64,000 nucleotides of DNA from Hydractinia symbiolongicarpus (GCF_029227915.1 NC_079882.1:23441001-23505000); one strand, 5' to 3'. Positions 10,072 to 39,208 are shown, counted from the stretch's first letter. Numbers and translations: made by a program. Notes: generated by a model from the sequence alone, not told the origin.

Positions 10072-13000
10072 CGAATCACAGTGAAATCATTTGTTACTGC
10101 GGATGCAGTTTTCCGGAACGCAGTGGCCCGTCGCCCTAAACAGGAGAAGAGACAATCGTGCAGCGCAGGTAGCAGCCTGGTTTTCTGGTCAGTGTTTATA
10201 AAGAACAACATTAAATTCGAAAAATCTTTTATTTTAAAATCTTCCTTGCTAGTTATGATAAAGAATTACCGGTAAGAAAATTTGCACGTGGTGCAGAACA
10301 AAAGAAGTGCTCGACGCATGCGTTCTTCAATGTTTTGGTAAGTTGGCTGATTTTAGGTTGATTCTGGCTGATTCTGAGTAGTTCCGGTGTTTACCAGAAC
10401 CGTGTAAACGTAGTCTGCAAACCTCGGTAAACCTTTTTAGCTAAAAAAAATATTAGTCACTTGTGTCAAATTCAATCGCACCTTTTAGACTCGCCTTCCC
10501 AATGAAAAAAGGACGAGGCTGATTTGTTTATTAAATTTGCGGACAGTCGGTATATATTGTTATCAATATCGCGGAATGTATCTGGAACGTGATTGGCTAC
10601 GAATAGTAGAGATATACATGATATTGCCATTTTAGAGTGCAATAATCAGAGTGCAAAATTTGCCAAGTTTCTGGATGGCGGGAAATGGCGGGGTTGTTGT
10701 GTTTGTGTAGTATTCATTTACTCGTGTAAAGGAAAGGCCTAAAAGGCTGGTTCAATAATTTCTGTGCAAAGATTGAATAACTCGAAAAATATACGTATTC
10801 CACTCGGCACCGTAGGAGAACTAGTACGTACTTTGCGGGGATTAAAATTGCGCGGACGGTCGTTATTTCAATATTTCGCGTGGCTTTAATTTTACGGACA
10901 ACGCCAAAAATTCAAATAATTCTAGTGAACTTAATTTCGCAAATATTTTCAAAACCGCAAAGTTTTATCCACACCACGCATAATCCACTTTGAAATCTCA
11001 ATCCAGGTTGTTTTTTTTATCTGTCTCGACCATAAATAACAGCGGAAATTAGTTCGTTTGTAGATAATAGTGTTCACAGTTGAGCCAATTTGTCTTCCGA
11101 ATTTCAGAGTCATCTAATTGAAGAATATCGAAAGGAATTATACTTGGTACGTTTTTATAACGACAATAATGTGAGAAGTTAAGTAAAAAAAAACAGTTTT
11201 ATCTTGTGACGTTTTTGGCCTGATATTTTGTGGGCAATGGCCAATTTCTCGTGACGGAGGTTGTGCGTGTGAATAGTTAGATGTAGTTAGATGCAGATCT
11301 CCAACTTGTTTTTGATTTTGCTGTCGAGAATTTTACTAATTTTGTCATACGCTTTAATCATTTTAAGGCAAAACGAGATTTAATGTTGCATAGAGTAGAG
11401 GGAGAAAATGTTTCATACGTGAGTGAGGGTGTAGTTTCGTTTGATCAGTACTCTGAAATTTTTCAACGTCTAGTCATAACAAATCTAAACTACATCTTTT
11501 TTTAAAAACGCAACTTTTATTAAAATTCTTTTTAGTCACACATTGTTTGACTTCAAACCTGATGTTGTTAAGCGTAACACACATGTATCGCAAGATTGTG
11601 TTTTAAAGGTATAGGTTATTTGTGAAAGGAATTTTCGCGGAACTCTATTTCATTGATTTGACCCAAATCAGCAGAAATAAATTCCTTAGAAATTTTAAAA
11701 AATCGGTCATCTGAAAAAATTTTTCCACAAAATTTAAATTCTTCGTATCCACACAAATTTCTAGCACAAAATTTTTCATTTTTTTGTACTTTTATGTAGC
11801 ACCAAACCATCAAGCCTTTGTTTTTCATTTGAAAATAGCTTTATTTCTGAAAACTACGTTAAGTAAAATCGTATTTTTGCCTCGACTAAAATTACTGAAT
11901 CTACAGCATCCGCAAAAATTGCTTCCGCAAATTTCCCGAAAAAGTAGTCATCCGCAAAATGAAGCAATTTGGAAATACTCATTTTCTTCCACAAATAATT
12001 TGTTCGATTAAGGTATCATCTGTTAAAGGGTTTTACGGGTTGCTTTTCAGGTTATCCACACCCTTTTCCATAGATTTCATATCAAAATGGCAAAAATGCT
12101 TAGGGTATGAGCGAGTAGTGGTTATCAGGCTTGAGTCCCAGTTAAACAGCTTTTTAACTTTTCAGCCAGCGCAGGCCAATTGCTTAGATTTTGACCCAAA
12201 TTACAACCTTAGGCCTTAGCAACTCTTTTGTTTAATATTTAATATAAAAAAAATATTATGAAAACAGAACCACCACTAATCTTTATTGGGGAACTGAAGA
12301 GTGGTATTTATTTAGGACGAGCTTCTAACAGCGCTTGCGTGTTATTTGCGCATTAATTATAGTGCAGATCCGAAAAAGAACTTGCTTTCTAAAATCTTCA
12401 GAATCGGGAAACATCGTATTTAGATCAAAAAAGGGGCTGGGAAATTTGTTATAGATGGGAAGAATTTAAGTGTCCACTATAATTCTTTCTAAAAAGTTAA
12501 TTAGAAAATTAGGGTTTTCTAGATTTTCCAGGGGCTTTTTTCTAATACCAAGCTATGCATTCTTGTAGTCAGGTAATTCCCCTTTTTCCATAACTCTTGA
12601 TACAATCTCGAAGAAAAAACAATTAAAAGAATGAAGAATATCTGAGGTTATAACAAGACTTATTTCTTCGAATCCTTCCGTAAATAGGAATAAATACAGA
12701 TGTGAAATTTATGTGATAATAACGCTACTGATTCACAAATATTTCGAAATGTTTTTTTTGTAAATCGTCGCAAGAAAACACTCCGCCTGTGCTGCAAAAC
12801 AAAGTTCATTAAGTTCAATTTCCAATTAAAAACAAAACAGAGAAGAACGGAACAGAATAATAATACTTTCGTTTGATTGGCTATTCTGCTAATTATTCTT
12901 TTGTTTTTATAATTTTTTCAGTTTCTGCCGGAGAAAAAGTTTAAATGATTTAAAAAAAAAACTTCGGTTTGGATCGAAACAGAACATTTTATCAATTATT

Positions 13001-13736
13001 TCAAAAATCACATTTTATCCAATTGGACAGTATTCTTGACTTAAAAGCCAGGGATGTTGTTTTTAATGGACTTCTCTTGTCTTTTCTTGTCTAATTACTG
13101 GAAGAAAATTTCTAAATCGATAAACTGAGAGGCATTTCTGGATTTTCTAAAAACGAAAACTGATCTGATAAATGATTTTATTGCTGGCTTTCTTTTTTGG
13201 ATAAGAGTAATTATCTTGGCCCAAACAGCCGATCACATTTTTCTTTGTAAAAAGATAAAGGGGATTGTTTAAATCGTCATATATATAATATATACAAAAG
13301 AAAATAGTAATGATTAATGGATACAATTAAAATAATAGGAAATTCAAAAAAAAAAATTGTTTCAATTTCATCAAAATAACAGCAACAATAACATAAAAAA
13401 TAATAAATAAAAAAAAAGCCAACGCAAAAACAAAAACACCACAATATTTAAACAATTTAGACTTAAAAATGACGTAAAAATTTCTTCTCACAAATTAACT
13501 TTTTATTCTCAATATATAAACCCCAAAATCAAACATCTTACTTCACATAAAACTTAACAAATTCGCTTGTTATATTTTAGTCGCCGCCGTTCGGCAAGTC
13601 GGACGTCGAAGAATGCTCAACGTTCATGCTTGACGTCACTAATTAAGCCGTGTCAGACAAATATAATTTTTATTTGTCCAGCAATACGATCTATTTATGA
13701 AATTGTTTTGGCGACGATAAAACAGTCACGCCTTGT
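10072..13736. other. Intergenic region
   Basis: About 3.7 kb of AT-rich sequence between the retrotransposon remnant and the 3' end of the CaMKII gene. Open frames are short and lack recognisable motifs. A-rich simple sequence occurs around 13320-13440. The last few hundred bases may be the CaMKII 3' UTR (minus strand). Confidence 0.5.
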
Positions 13737-29038
<15,302 letters not shown>

Positions 29039-29740
29039 TGTGCCAATACAGATTGTATTTATAGATATCTTGACGTTGTGCTGAACTCCAAGAAGTTACG
29101 CATATACCACGGTTGCCCTCCTGTTTTCATGAAGCACGTAGGCTACTTATTAGGGAGATAATAATTTTTATGCATAAAATATTATTCAATTTTAACTTCA
29201 TGACATTTCAGAATAATTTATTTCATGTAATTATTATTACAACTCAAAAGTATGCACAAATATTTTAATTCAGTTAATAAATTTTAATTGTGATCGGCAG
29301 CCTCCGTCATAGCGTAATCACAGTGATTTGAAATGCATGCTTTTTGCTCGACTTCGGAGTGATTGCTTCGGCTATCTTTCGCATAATAAGTTAGCATAAT
29401 TTATCTAACTTCTTGGAAGCAGGAATATAAAAGTTTTTCCATAGACACGTCGTTGAAAGAAAGCTTTGGGGATTTGACGGACGACGGCTATTTACCGATT
29501 GTAAATAACCATTCTGGGATATCTTTCCTCTGACAGGATTAATCATTTACGAATATTAATTTTCGCGACTTTACGACTATATACTATTTTTACAAAAAAT
29601 GGTATTCACAAAAATAACAATAAATAACTTTCGCTAAAAAAATATCTGGTATAATTTTACAACAAAAAATTCTTTTTGTGCTCATTTGCGAAAGTAATCC
29701 TCTCGAAATAAAACAAGTAGTGGTTGATTGAGTTAGCTAC
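29039..29740 (-). other. Upstream region of CaMKII
   Basis: The 700 bp upstream of the start codon are AT-rich without an ORF of interest. A TATAAATA lies only about 25-30 bp before the ATG, too close for a normal TATA box unless the leader is very short. Confidence 0.35.
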
Positions 29741-29999
29741 AACCTTGATACCAGTACTTTTTTCTTTTCAGTATATTCTAAAAACATGCTTGCCTTACCA
29801 CACGAGACACTTCTATGGTAAGTAGATGGCACTAATCAGGCTAACAGTAACACCAGAGTGGGGGACTCAAACTTAGAATCTTACGATTACAAGTCGTACG
29901 CGCTATCACTACACCATTTTATCCGTTTGGGGATGTTTAGATCGTCCATGGCCGTCCCGGGGTCAGAAAAGTTACAAGATACCCTGGGGACGAGGTTGC
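29741..29999. mobile_element. Possible TIR element carrying a tRNA-like sequence
   Basis: The right end reads CCCTGGGGACGAGGTTG, the same terminal sequence as the element at 30643-31280. A weak left match (CAACCTTGATACCAG) lies at about 29741. Between them is the tRNA-Thr-like sequence. The left end is uncertain. Confidence 0.35.
29853..29925 (-). pseudogene. tRNA-Thr(UGU)-like sequence, pseudogene or SINE head
   Basis: On the minus strand: an A-box-like TGGTGTAGTGATAGCGCG, an anticodon arm TACGA-CTTGTAA-TCGTA with anticodon TGT, and a B box GTTTGAGTCCC. The acceptor stem does not pair well, so this is unlikely to be a functional tRNA; it fits a decayed tRNA gene or a tRNA-derived SINE. Confidence 0.6.
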
Positions 30000-30642
30000 G
30001 TCCATGGATCTATGTGGTAAATATATTATTTAAGATTAACTCATTTTATCTCTCAAACATTTTTAAATAAGTACTTACGTTAGTGCCTACTAGTGGTTTC
30101 CCTTGTACGAATTTACAAACTGATAAATAATATATTCTCCCAACCTTGTCACTAGGGCTTTATCACTCTTTCTTTCATATCTTTCACATTTTCAATTTCT
30201 CTCGTTTGTAATGGTTTTCGCAAGATCTTGCCGATGTAAATGATTTCCCTGGTACGTTGTTTAGTCAACTTTCAACCTCATTTTTTAGGGATTTTCCCAA
30301 TAGACAGAAAATCTAGTTCTCAATAATTAGGCAAAAAAGGTGTTAATAATTCGTAAAATTTTAAACCCAGAGTAAATTATTTTATTTCTCGATAAAAAAT
30401 ATATTGAACGTTTCAGCAAAAATATATAAGGATATAATTATAAGTCGCTCGTTTGAATGTTTGCATATCCGGAAGCAAAAAAGAAGCACCGGAAACAAGA
30501 TTGGGCAGTCATGGAAATTAAACCCCGTGAAGTGCGAATTTTAACCTGCAAAATAAAGTGCCCGCGAAAATAAAGTTGTAAGTAAACGAAGTTTGACAGT
30601 TCTTGTAAAACATCATAAGGGATAGCTTAAAATATATAAAAT
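30000..30642. other. Intergenic region
   Basis: AT-rich sequence between two TIR-bearing repeats, without a supported gene. Confidence 0.45.
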
Positions 30643-31280
30643 CAACCTCGTCCCCAGGACTATTTACTTCTCAACGGCGCTGCGCTTTCTGGTAAAAGGT
30701 GCTGGGTTCGAGCTTGATATATAATAAAAATCGATGAATATTAGCAAGAACCTCCTTGATATTAGTTATAATCATTTGAAGTCAATATCGATAGATACAA
30801 TAATTCTTGCTATTGAACACGATCTCGAACGGCGAGATTGTCAGAAAGAGTGAAGGAGGTTGGTGTTTAACTAAGATCAAAGGGATTATTTCATGCTCTT
30901 CGTGAGTTACAATACTGCTAATATTTTTTTGAAAGATCGTTTTTTTTACCATTTCGCAAAATTGTCAAACAACACCGCGTGATAAATGCTCCGCAGCCAG
31001 TAGGCTGCAAGAGTTCTACGCGTGAACCGGAAAAACAACATCGTAGTTGTGCAATTTACGAAGCAATCAACGCAAAGGGTAGCGAAAACAATATCATAAG
31101 GCGTTGGATCTAACCAAATAAACTGAGGCCCAAAGTTTTAAGATCGACTGCTACGATTGACAAGTGAACTTTAACAAAGCGCCTGTGTATAAGATGGAAA
31201 AGCCGTTCTTAGGACATTTTGCTTTGTTGATGAAATTGTAATAACGACTCAGGGGCCACAAGACCCTGGGGACGATGTTG
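30643..31280. mobile_element. Non-autonomous DNA transposon, TIR CAACCTCGTCCCCAGG
   Basis: The left end CAACCTCGTCCCCAGGAC is matched by an inverted right end ACCCTGGGGACGATGTTG 638 bp away. There is no transposase ORF. Related ends occur at 29983-29999 and 59957-60043. Target duplication is unclear. Confidence 0.65.
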
Positions 31281-31876
31281 TAATTATCAGACAGATTTCT
31301 CTATTAAAAATTGACTGCAGTGTTAAAACAATGAAATTCACCAAGCTGTTTAACTGTTTGTTTACCTCATTGCTTTACTAATTTGTATATTTTATAAAAC
31401 ATGGTATTTTAAACAATGGATTTTAGTGACAGGGGGTTGAAAAACGGAAATGGATAGTTACAGCTAGCAAGATCCACACTATCGAATTGAGATTTTGAAA
31501 TTACAACAAAAAATATTCCTCAAATCGAGCAAGTCATAACAACAATTTTATTTCATTGGTGGAAAGTGATTCGCTGCCGATATTGCGTTTTGATTCTTGT
31601 GTCATAGTTTGAACATATTCCATGGCAGGAGAGGTGTTTTTGTTTGTTAATTAATTAGGCTTATAAAGTTCTCCTTTAACGCTCCATGTTGTCGTAATCA
31701 GCGAGGACCTCCTTCTATGTGAGGGAGGGTATAATTAAGATCCCATCTGGAACAAGAACATAACTTTTGAGAGAAAAATTAAAAACGCAAATATATTTTG
31801 TCAGTAAATATATACATATATATACAATATAAAAATTATTCATTTTTTTACAATACAAAACAAATCTTTAATTTAT
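31281..31876. other. Region downstream of STPG2
   Basis: AT-rich, no supported gene. The part next to 31877 is the likely STPG2 3' UTR on the minus strand. Confidence 0.4.
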
Positions 31877-34800
31877 TTATGCAGTTACTGAAAAAGGAAC
31901 GATTGTGACTTTTTTCTCCGACATATTTTCCAAAGCTCGTGCGACTGGATTGTTTAACGTCGTATTAAAAGTGCTCTTCAATACAGAATGTTGTAGTAAA
32001 GGACTCAACTAAAAATAAAGTACAGAATTTGCAATAAAATGTTTTGGCGGTAATAATGCCGCTGAAACCGTCAAAGAAGTAACACCACTGAACATTTATG
32101 ATGTATTAGTATTACAAGTTTGAAGATCAAATTACTATTATTTATTCTAGTAAAAGTGGAATTATATATTTGGCGTTAAATGCATGACTATTTTTTAAAA
32201 AATTGAATAATGTTGACACAGATGAGAAATACATACCTGATAAGTTCCAGGCCCAGGTACATCGCTTTTGATATCTTTAAACCTTTGTTGTTTTGTAACC
32301 AGATTACAACCCGGAACAACCGGGTTTTTTACATTGTAATTGCCTGGACCTGAAAACACGAATGACTCGAATGTTTACAAAAGCGCACAAAACGGGGAAT
32401 AATTGCAAAAATAAAGTTCTCGTCAAAATATCTATGGTGTAAACTTATAACAAATTCGTTCAAAGAATATAAGCTAATGGTTGCATTAATAACTAAAGTG
32501 TTTTAAACTAAATATTTTTAGTTAAATCTGCAAATTTTTTTACCCCTTTTCGGGCGTCTTTTTATTTATAATTTCGGGCGAGATAAAAGACAGGTTTCAC
32601 ATCGAAACGCAAAGACTCACTAGCCTAATGAATAACATTAACCGTCACTCAGTTGACAACTTACAATAAAGGTTGCCACAAAGGCTTTTAATAATTCCTC
32701 CAATGGGAAGAAATATCCAGTTTTGCATCTCATAATTCTGCTTTCTTATAATTTCCTATCTTACCTGGATTGTCAGGGTCGGTGTCCCTTCCAATAATAT
32801 TCCGTATTTGCGAAAATCTTTTCGTAGATGATAAAAATCCACCGTTTAGTTTCTTTCCGTGAAATTTGGATGCTTTTCCTCCAAACAAAACTTTGCCTAG
32901 GAAATGAGTAAGCTGTTGTTATACTATGAATTTTTCAGTAGCGAAGATAATAATTTTAACATTGAGTGACAAGATTAAAAATAAATATAAACTAGGAAAC
33001 TGGATAAAAGGGCGCAAAGGATTTTAAAAAAATGTCAGTTGTTTAAAATGGCGCAAAAAATTCAAAAACATCCTTAATGTAAAAAATTGTAACGAAGACG
33101 CCAGAAAAAAGACACCATTTAACAATATCAGGTTGCTTAATTTTTAAAAATTTATAATTTATAGACACCGTCGTTCACACTTTTCAATTAGAAGCGACTT
33201 AAAATAAACACGTGTATATCTTTGGACTTTATCTTTCAGCGAATGCCATGGCCATTTAAGTGGGAAATGGACTAAATTTAAGAAATATTTAGCCTACCTG
33301 CTTAAATAAAAAAGACGTATACCTTAGATAAAACATTCTTATATGTCGGTTTACATAAATTTAACTCAGCATGGTTACAGGCAGTTAAAATTATTACCTT
33401 GTGTTTTATCGTACGATCTTGCTACTTCGTATGATCCAGGAGGTGGCGCAATCTACAAAAAGCGCAATTACATCACTTCATCAGGACAAAACTACTTGCG
33501 CCTTGACCTGTCCGTAAAGACCAACTGGTTTATGCAGCCATTATTAAAATCGCAACATAGAATAAAACATTTTCGAAGCGCACAATTCAATTCAAACTTT
33601 TTTTAATCCACAATGAGTTTATTTTTTTATTTTTCAGATGAGACAGGTAATAAAAGAGATACTGACCCATTTAGTTAAAAGGCATTAAACGCACAATATC
33701 CATCCGTACTACTGGCGTTATAGCACACCATCTGACATCATCAAACCTGACCAGTCCCACAATTATAAAACACACAAAACTTACATCTTTTGTAGGCGAT
33801 CTTAGACGATCAGTAGTTGATTCAAATACAGCATGCTTCTTCCTCGATACAGTCGTAGGTGCTGACTTGACAACGTAATGTGATGGACCTATGAATAACA
33901 ATAGTGATTTAAATGGGTTCCTAAGTTTTATCTCAAGGATATGTGAAGAATTGTTCGATACAGAGTCGAAAAGGCAACGAATTGTGGCATTGTATGGTAG
34001 AGACGAATACCTGGTAGGTATTCCTCATCTTTTCTGCTTAATGGTGCAGCACGACAAGATGTTGACCCGAAACCACCTTTTCTTGTAGTCGACAACCTAA
34101 GATACAATTAAATGTTATCAGGTTTTTCACGACAACATGCATGCTTTACAACAAATTTAGCAGAACTTACAAAGCCTTTCTTTGCAAATCAGTTGCTAAA
34201 TCATTGTAGTTGTATGAACCAGGACCTCGAAAAAAGTAGACGGCGAAAGTTAAAATTAGAATAGAATATATAATAGAAAAAAAATAATTAAGATGAAAAA
34301 AGTGGCTATAAAGCGAAAGTTAAAATTAGATTAGCATATATATATTGCAAAAAAGGACTAAGGTGAAAAAGTGGATATGAAGTTGTTTGAACGTTACTAA
34401 TATTTTATTTTTTTACCAAGAAAAAATTTTTTTTAGGACAAACTCACCAGGTGTTCGTGTTACGTGATGATCTTTAGCAAAACGAGTGGCAGTTTGACCA
34501 AATGGACTTTTCTTTAACCCTGATATTCTGACGCACAATGAGCAAAAACAGAGAGAATTATATTAGAAAGTATAGTTTTGTAGTTAAATTTTATCACTCC
34601 AGTCAATCTGCATTAAACATATGTCAGCGTCAAAGATCTGCTTTGTACGACCTCATAAAACATTACAGGGTTCCCACTCTTCAAAACAAAAGTTGAGAAA
34701 ATTTGAGGATATTTTGTGATTTTTGAGGAGCTTTTGTTAACAAAATTAGGGAGATTTGAGGAGAAAAAGTTGCACTTGTAAAAATGAAGAAACACAGAAC

Positions 34801-37800
34801 AAAACAGAAACTTTGCTTCAAATAGAAACACAACAATAAAAGTAATATTTGCAGGCCACAACAACCACAAATTATGGTGATTCAAAACAAATATAAAAAA
34901 ACTAGCATTTATAAAAAATAACCAAAAATGTTTTTGAGGAGATTTAAGAAGAAAACCTAAATTTCAATAAAAAAATTGAGGACATTTGAGGAGAATTGAG
35001 GAGACCTTTTGAATTTGAGGAAATTTGACGAGTTATGAGGAGGCGCGGGAGCCCTGTATTAGCACACTTTTGATAGGCGATGCTAAGTCAGATCAAATAC
35101 TTGTTATCTTTGTAGCATGCTACTATTAAGTGATGTGCTGGGTGTAAAGACACTCACCGATTGCATTTGTCAAGAGCGTGTCGAGGATCGTTATAAGATC
35201 CAGGTGCAGGAGACTGCTCAGTAGATTCACGAAACCTCTATACACGTAAAAATAAAAAAAATTATATTACAGCAGAGAAAATGTATAATTTGGGGGGGGG
35301 GGGGGAGGTATGTGAATAAAGACAGGATGGAGTGTGTGAACATTAGCAATCAATAACGCACTTCTTTTCATGCAAGTGGTTTTAAAATAAAATCATATAA
35401 GCATTTCCCAGATACTACTGGTTCAAGGTAACGCCCTCCATATTAGCCAAATCCTAATAGTACGTAACGTGGCATCAAGGCTCCAATTTTCACACTTTAT
35501 TTGAACAGAAAAATAAGATGCAGCATATTAACCGTTTATGCTAAAGATATCGCTGGTGATTTCATACTGCTAATCTTACGTCTTAAATTCAACACTTCCC
35601 AATTTTTTTTTACCTTTGCTTGTGAACCAAATGATGGCCTAATGGTTGCGTCACTACAAATTGATTTCTGATCAAATTGACTTTTAATTTCGTAATGACC
35701 AGGTCCAGGCACAGCCTATAAAACCAAAAACTTTAATACATGAAAATGTTAATATGATCAAAGGTTTCTGTAATGAATCAAAAGACACTGTACAGTAAAT
35801 GACGGATTAAGCGCCCCATGCCCAATAAGCGCCTTATAAAAAAGCGCCCCTGCTGCAATTAGTTCCCCCTGTCAAGACGAAATTTTTAAACTAGCGCCCC
35901 GTGCGCTTAATCCGTTATTTACCTTAGAGATTTTCCAAGCAAGAGTATACTACATATTAGCTATTTTTTATGAATTTCGATCCTCTGCAATTATATAAAT
36001 ACATGCTCAACATCATTTTACTTTTCCCGATGGTGGGAGAAAGATCTCCCGAAACGTCGCCTGCTAAACTATCATGCTTAAGAAATGATAAACTTTCCAC
36101 ATTAAGAGTATACTAGTTTACAAAGATCTTATACAGAAAACTGTCACGCTAAACTAGCTACACACTGATATGGGCAATGCATTATGGCTAGTTTATTGAG
36201 TTCACTATATACGAATTATTAAGCTTGATTTGCGGACTTTTTAATGCACTTCTAAGTAAGGTGAAAAAAAGGTGGAAAAGTTTGTAAAAGAAGTTATACC
36301 TTTTTGTTCTCAAATATAGTCACAATCTCATGGTACCTAGGAAGCTAAAAAGACAAGTGTTACACTCAAAGCAAGGTTTGCAGCGTTTTTTTGCACAGTA
36401 AGCAACCGACCACAACTCAACACGACCACCACAATTTTACATTCAAAATGCAAGTAAAATAAAATTGTAAGCGTAAGAAGTTGAATTAAGGAGAGAGGAT
36501 GAAAACCAAAGATGTTAAAAGGGAATTTGAGAAAACAAGCAATGAAAATGAAATAAAATAACGGTAGCTATAGCCCAAGTTTTAAGCTTAAGAAGTCACC
36601 GGATATACATAAAAAAATTAATGTATCAAGAAAACAAAATGCCTACTTTTGCTTCCACACTTTTCTTTTTTTGTTCTTCCACTATCTAAAAATTTTTTTT
36701 ATTTTATTTTAACGACAAAACAACACAAGATTTCTGAAGGCAATTGAAAGCATTGAAACTTCATTGGATGATTGTGCATTCTGATCAAAACTTAAAACTT
36801 TTGACAAATTTTAGGAAACCACGTGTGAACACTGTAGAATCCCTAATCTTTTATAAAAGAAATACCAAAAGAATTTCATGGTATGCCAATCCTGATGAAT
36901 GACAGAGATCAGCTCACTTATAATGTTATGCTCAGCAGTCATCAAAATAGCATTATATCACAGACAAAAGTAAAATGATGTATATTAGCTTACATAATCA
37001 ATGGTAGCTTTAGATTTCGCTTCATAAGGATTATATGCTCCTGGACCAGGGGTATCTTCAGCTAAAACAAAAATACACGTTACCTCGGCTAAAGGTCTTG
37101 TAAGGCTGACAACAGTTTAAAATATCACCAAACCTTTTACATAAAGATCTCTGATGGCGGTCATTTTCCCAAAGTGAATACCACGATACCTTTTAACAGC
37201 TGCAGTTTCTTCCTATCAAGGTTTAAAAATTACTATCATGCATTATTGTTAATTAATGTTCTTTTTAATAAATTGAAATAGGTGTTTTCTGAAATTTGTT
37301 ATCAATTAGGTTATCAAGAGCACTTGGTAAAAAAGTATGTTGACTAAACCATTCAGCCACTTGACTACGGGTTAGGAAAACTCAACCTTCTGGTCAAATT
37401 AACAAATATATTTGATGGCAACTTCACTTGATTAATTCCAAACTTGAACACATATTGAGTTACGTGAAACAAATGCTGATTTTCTATACATTCTTGAAAC
37501 AGAACTTAAAATCTATCCTCACACAGAATTCCATTATTTCCAAGCTCAGTAAAAAAAAAATAAACGCACATCATTAATTTTGTAGTACGCAGGACCCAGA
37601 GTTTTATCTTGAAAGGGAACTGCCTGCTTTTGCAGAGTACCATCTGCTTCTTCTTCATAACCATAAGCTTGTCCTGGTGATGGGATAGATGGAGGAGCAG
37701 ACTTACGTTGGTAAGATATGTTATAAGTAGGTTTCTAAATGATGTAAAAATATGATAGAAATAATCAGCACAATCATGATTGAAACTTTTCTGTTGCGTC

Positions 37801-38700
37801 AAAATAGTTATTTTTTTTATTGATTAGTTAAACATTAGTTGCTTCAATACAAAAAAAAATATTTTATTGACTTCAATATAGTTTATGTTTAATAAAAGAA
37901 GTAAGCACACCACCAAGGTTAATGACAATGACCTCTCTATTTAACAACAAACCTTTACAAACAGAAAAAATATTGCTTGTGAGTTTATAGAATTTGTTAC
38001 TACTTAGGCATATTCACATAAAATGTAAAAATAAACATTGATCATAGAAACTCTTGCTTAATTTCTACCCCTAAGGTATTCTTAGGCTGACAACCAATGC
38101 AAAATTAATTCGTAAATCTTACAGGTTCAAACACAAACTGTGACATGTGATGTTTGTTTTTAAACCAGTCAGATTGTTTGGATAAATTGTATGCCCCTGG
38201 TCCAGGTGTCTCGTCATGCTTTTCTTGAAATCTATGTGATCGATTCGCAAGTGTTGATGCTCCCTTGATGTGATCGTAGATTTTTGGATCATAAACTCCA
38301 GGTCCTGGTGCAAGAGCAACATTATCTTTCACAGTAAGGAAGGAATCTCGCATTGCCATAGATAAAAATGGTGCATACCCATCTATAACAATTAAAAAGT
38401 AAAGGTGACTTTTATTTTAAAAGCAGATAATAACTTTTTTATTATAAAAAAGTTTAAAATGGCCTGCTAGCAGAAATTATAATAATTGTGTATGTTTTAG
38501 AATAAAAAAATTCTGTTAAATATGGACAGGCGGATTGCGTTGTTCAATAATTAACTTGATAAATTATGCTATACAGTATTCTTACCAGACTTTTTCTTTG
38601 CATTGAAACCATTGCAATCAGGTGCATAGCTTCCAGGGCCAACTTCAGAAGATGTTCCTGTTGTTGGTTGGGTCAAAACCCTTGGTGCACGATCATACAT
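31877..38700 (-). CDS. STPG2: Sperm-tail PG-rich repeat protein, STPG2-like
   Basis: Sixteen exons in consistent phase (high to low): 38586..38700, 38123..38382, 37570..37734, 37134..37212, 36994..37061, 36300..36344, 35614..35715, 35158..35237, 34448..34527, 34171..34225, 34011..34096, 33785..33888, 33398..33452, 32765..32896, 32237..32349, 31877..32008. The product is 556 residues. The N terminus MYDRAPRVL matches my memory of STPG2. Repeated PGPGxY motifs are spread along the protein: VGPGSYAP (20-27), APGPGVYDP (63-71), TPGPGAYN (97-104), then [53 protein letters not shown] and VPGPGTYQ. Proteins of this family associate with axonemal or sperm-tail structures; exact function is poorly known. 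Every junction fits GT-AG and frame, including the exon at 34011..34096, needed to restore phase. Confidence 0.9.
34666..35056. mobile_element. Small TIR element (hAT-like ends) in an STPG2 intron
   Basis: Ends are CAGGGTTCCC at 34666 and the inverted GGGAGCCCTG ending at 35056, 391 bp in all. The interior repeats TTTGAGGAGA-like words. CAGGG-type ends resemble hAT non-autonomous elements; an 8-bp target duplication is not clear. Confidence 0.55.
35292..35305. repeat. Poly-G tract
   Basis: Fourteen consecutive G residues in an STPG2 intron, in otherwise AT-rich sequence. Confidence 0.9.
35792..35924. mobile_element. Foldback/MITE with GTAAATAACGGATTAAGCGC ends
   Basis: The left end AGTAAATGACGGATTAAGCGC and the inverted right end GCGCTTAATCCGTTATTTAC flank a short interior with several GCGCCCC words. 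It is about 133 bp, in an STPG2 intron, with no ORF. Confidence 0.65.
35965..36105 (+). mobile_element. Penelope-type terminal repeat fragment with hammerhead-like hairpin
   Basis: Same family as 25600-25790, in opposite orientation. A hairpin GGGAGAAAGATCTCCC followed by GAAACGTC lies at 36034-36057; the expected CTGATGA is CCGATGG. It lies in the STPG2 intron between exons 36300..36344 and 35614..35715. Confidence 0.5.
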
Positions 38701-39208
38701 TTTGTTTACAATATTGTGGTGCTTTTTTTTATTTTAGTTTAAATTCTAGAAAATTGAAATGCACAATTTAAAAAAATCTATGTGTGTACTTACATGTATA
38801 TTTTAATTAACACTTGTGATTCATAGTACTTTGGAAATTGAAGAAAAAAAACCAGTTATGCACTGCCTAAAAAAAATAAAGTTGGTGCAACATTTTATGT
38901 CCTAAATGCACTAAGGCCCCCTTCGCACCACCCTCGCCTTAATAGCAGTACCAATAGGAAGTAAAGAGACTAACCTGGGTATAATTTCAATAATAAGAAG
39001 AACTAGATAAAAATGTCTTATTAAAAAATAAATTTTTGTTTAATTGACTGGAAAATCCAAAGGGTTCGAAAATTAGAAGATGTCTAAAACATTTTTCCTT
39101 AGAGTGCTTCATTCTTACAGGCAAAAATTATCTACTTTGAGTTATATCATTTTCATTATATGTACATTGTAGACAAGTCTAAAAATTTAGAATTAGAACA
39201 ACAAAACA

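Noticed and set aside
29853-29925. Functional tRNA-Thr gene
   Set aside because: The anticodon arm is good but the acceptor stem does not pair and the T arm is altered.
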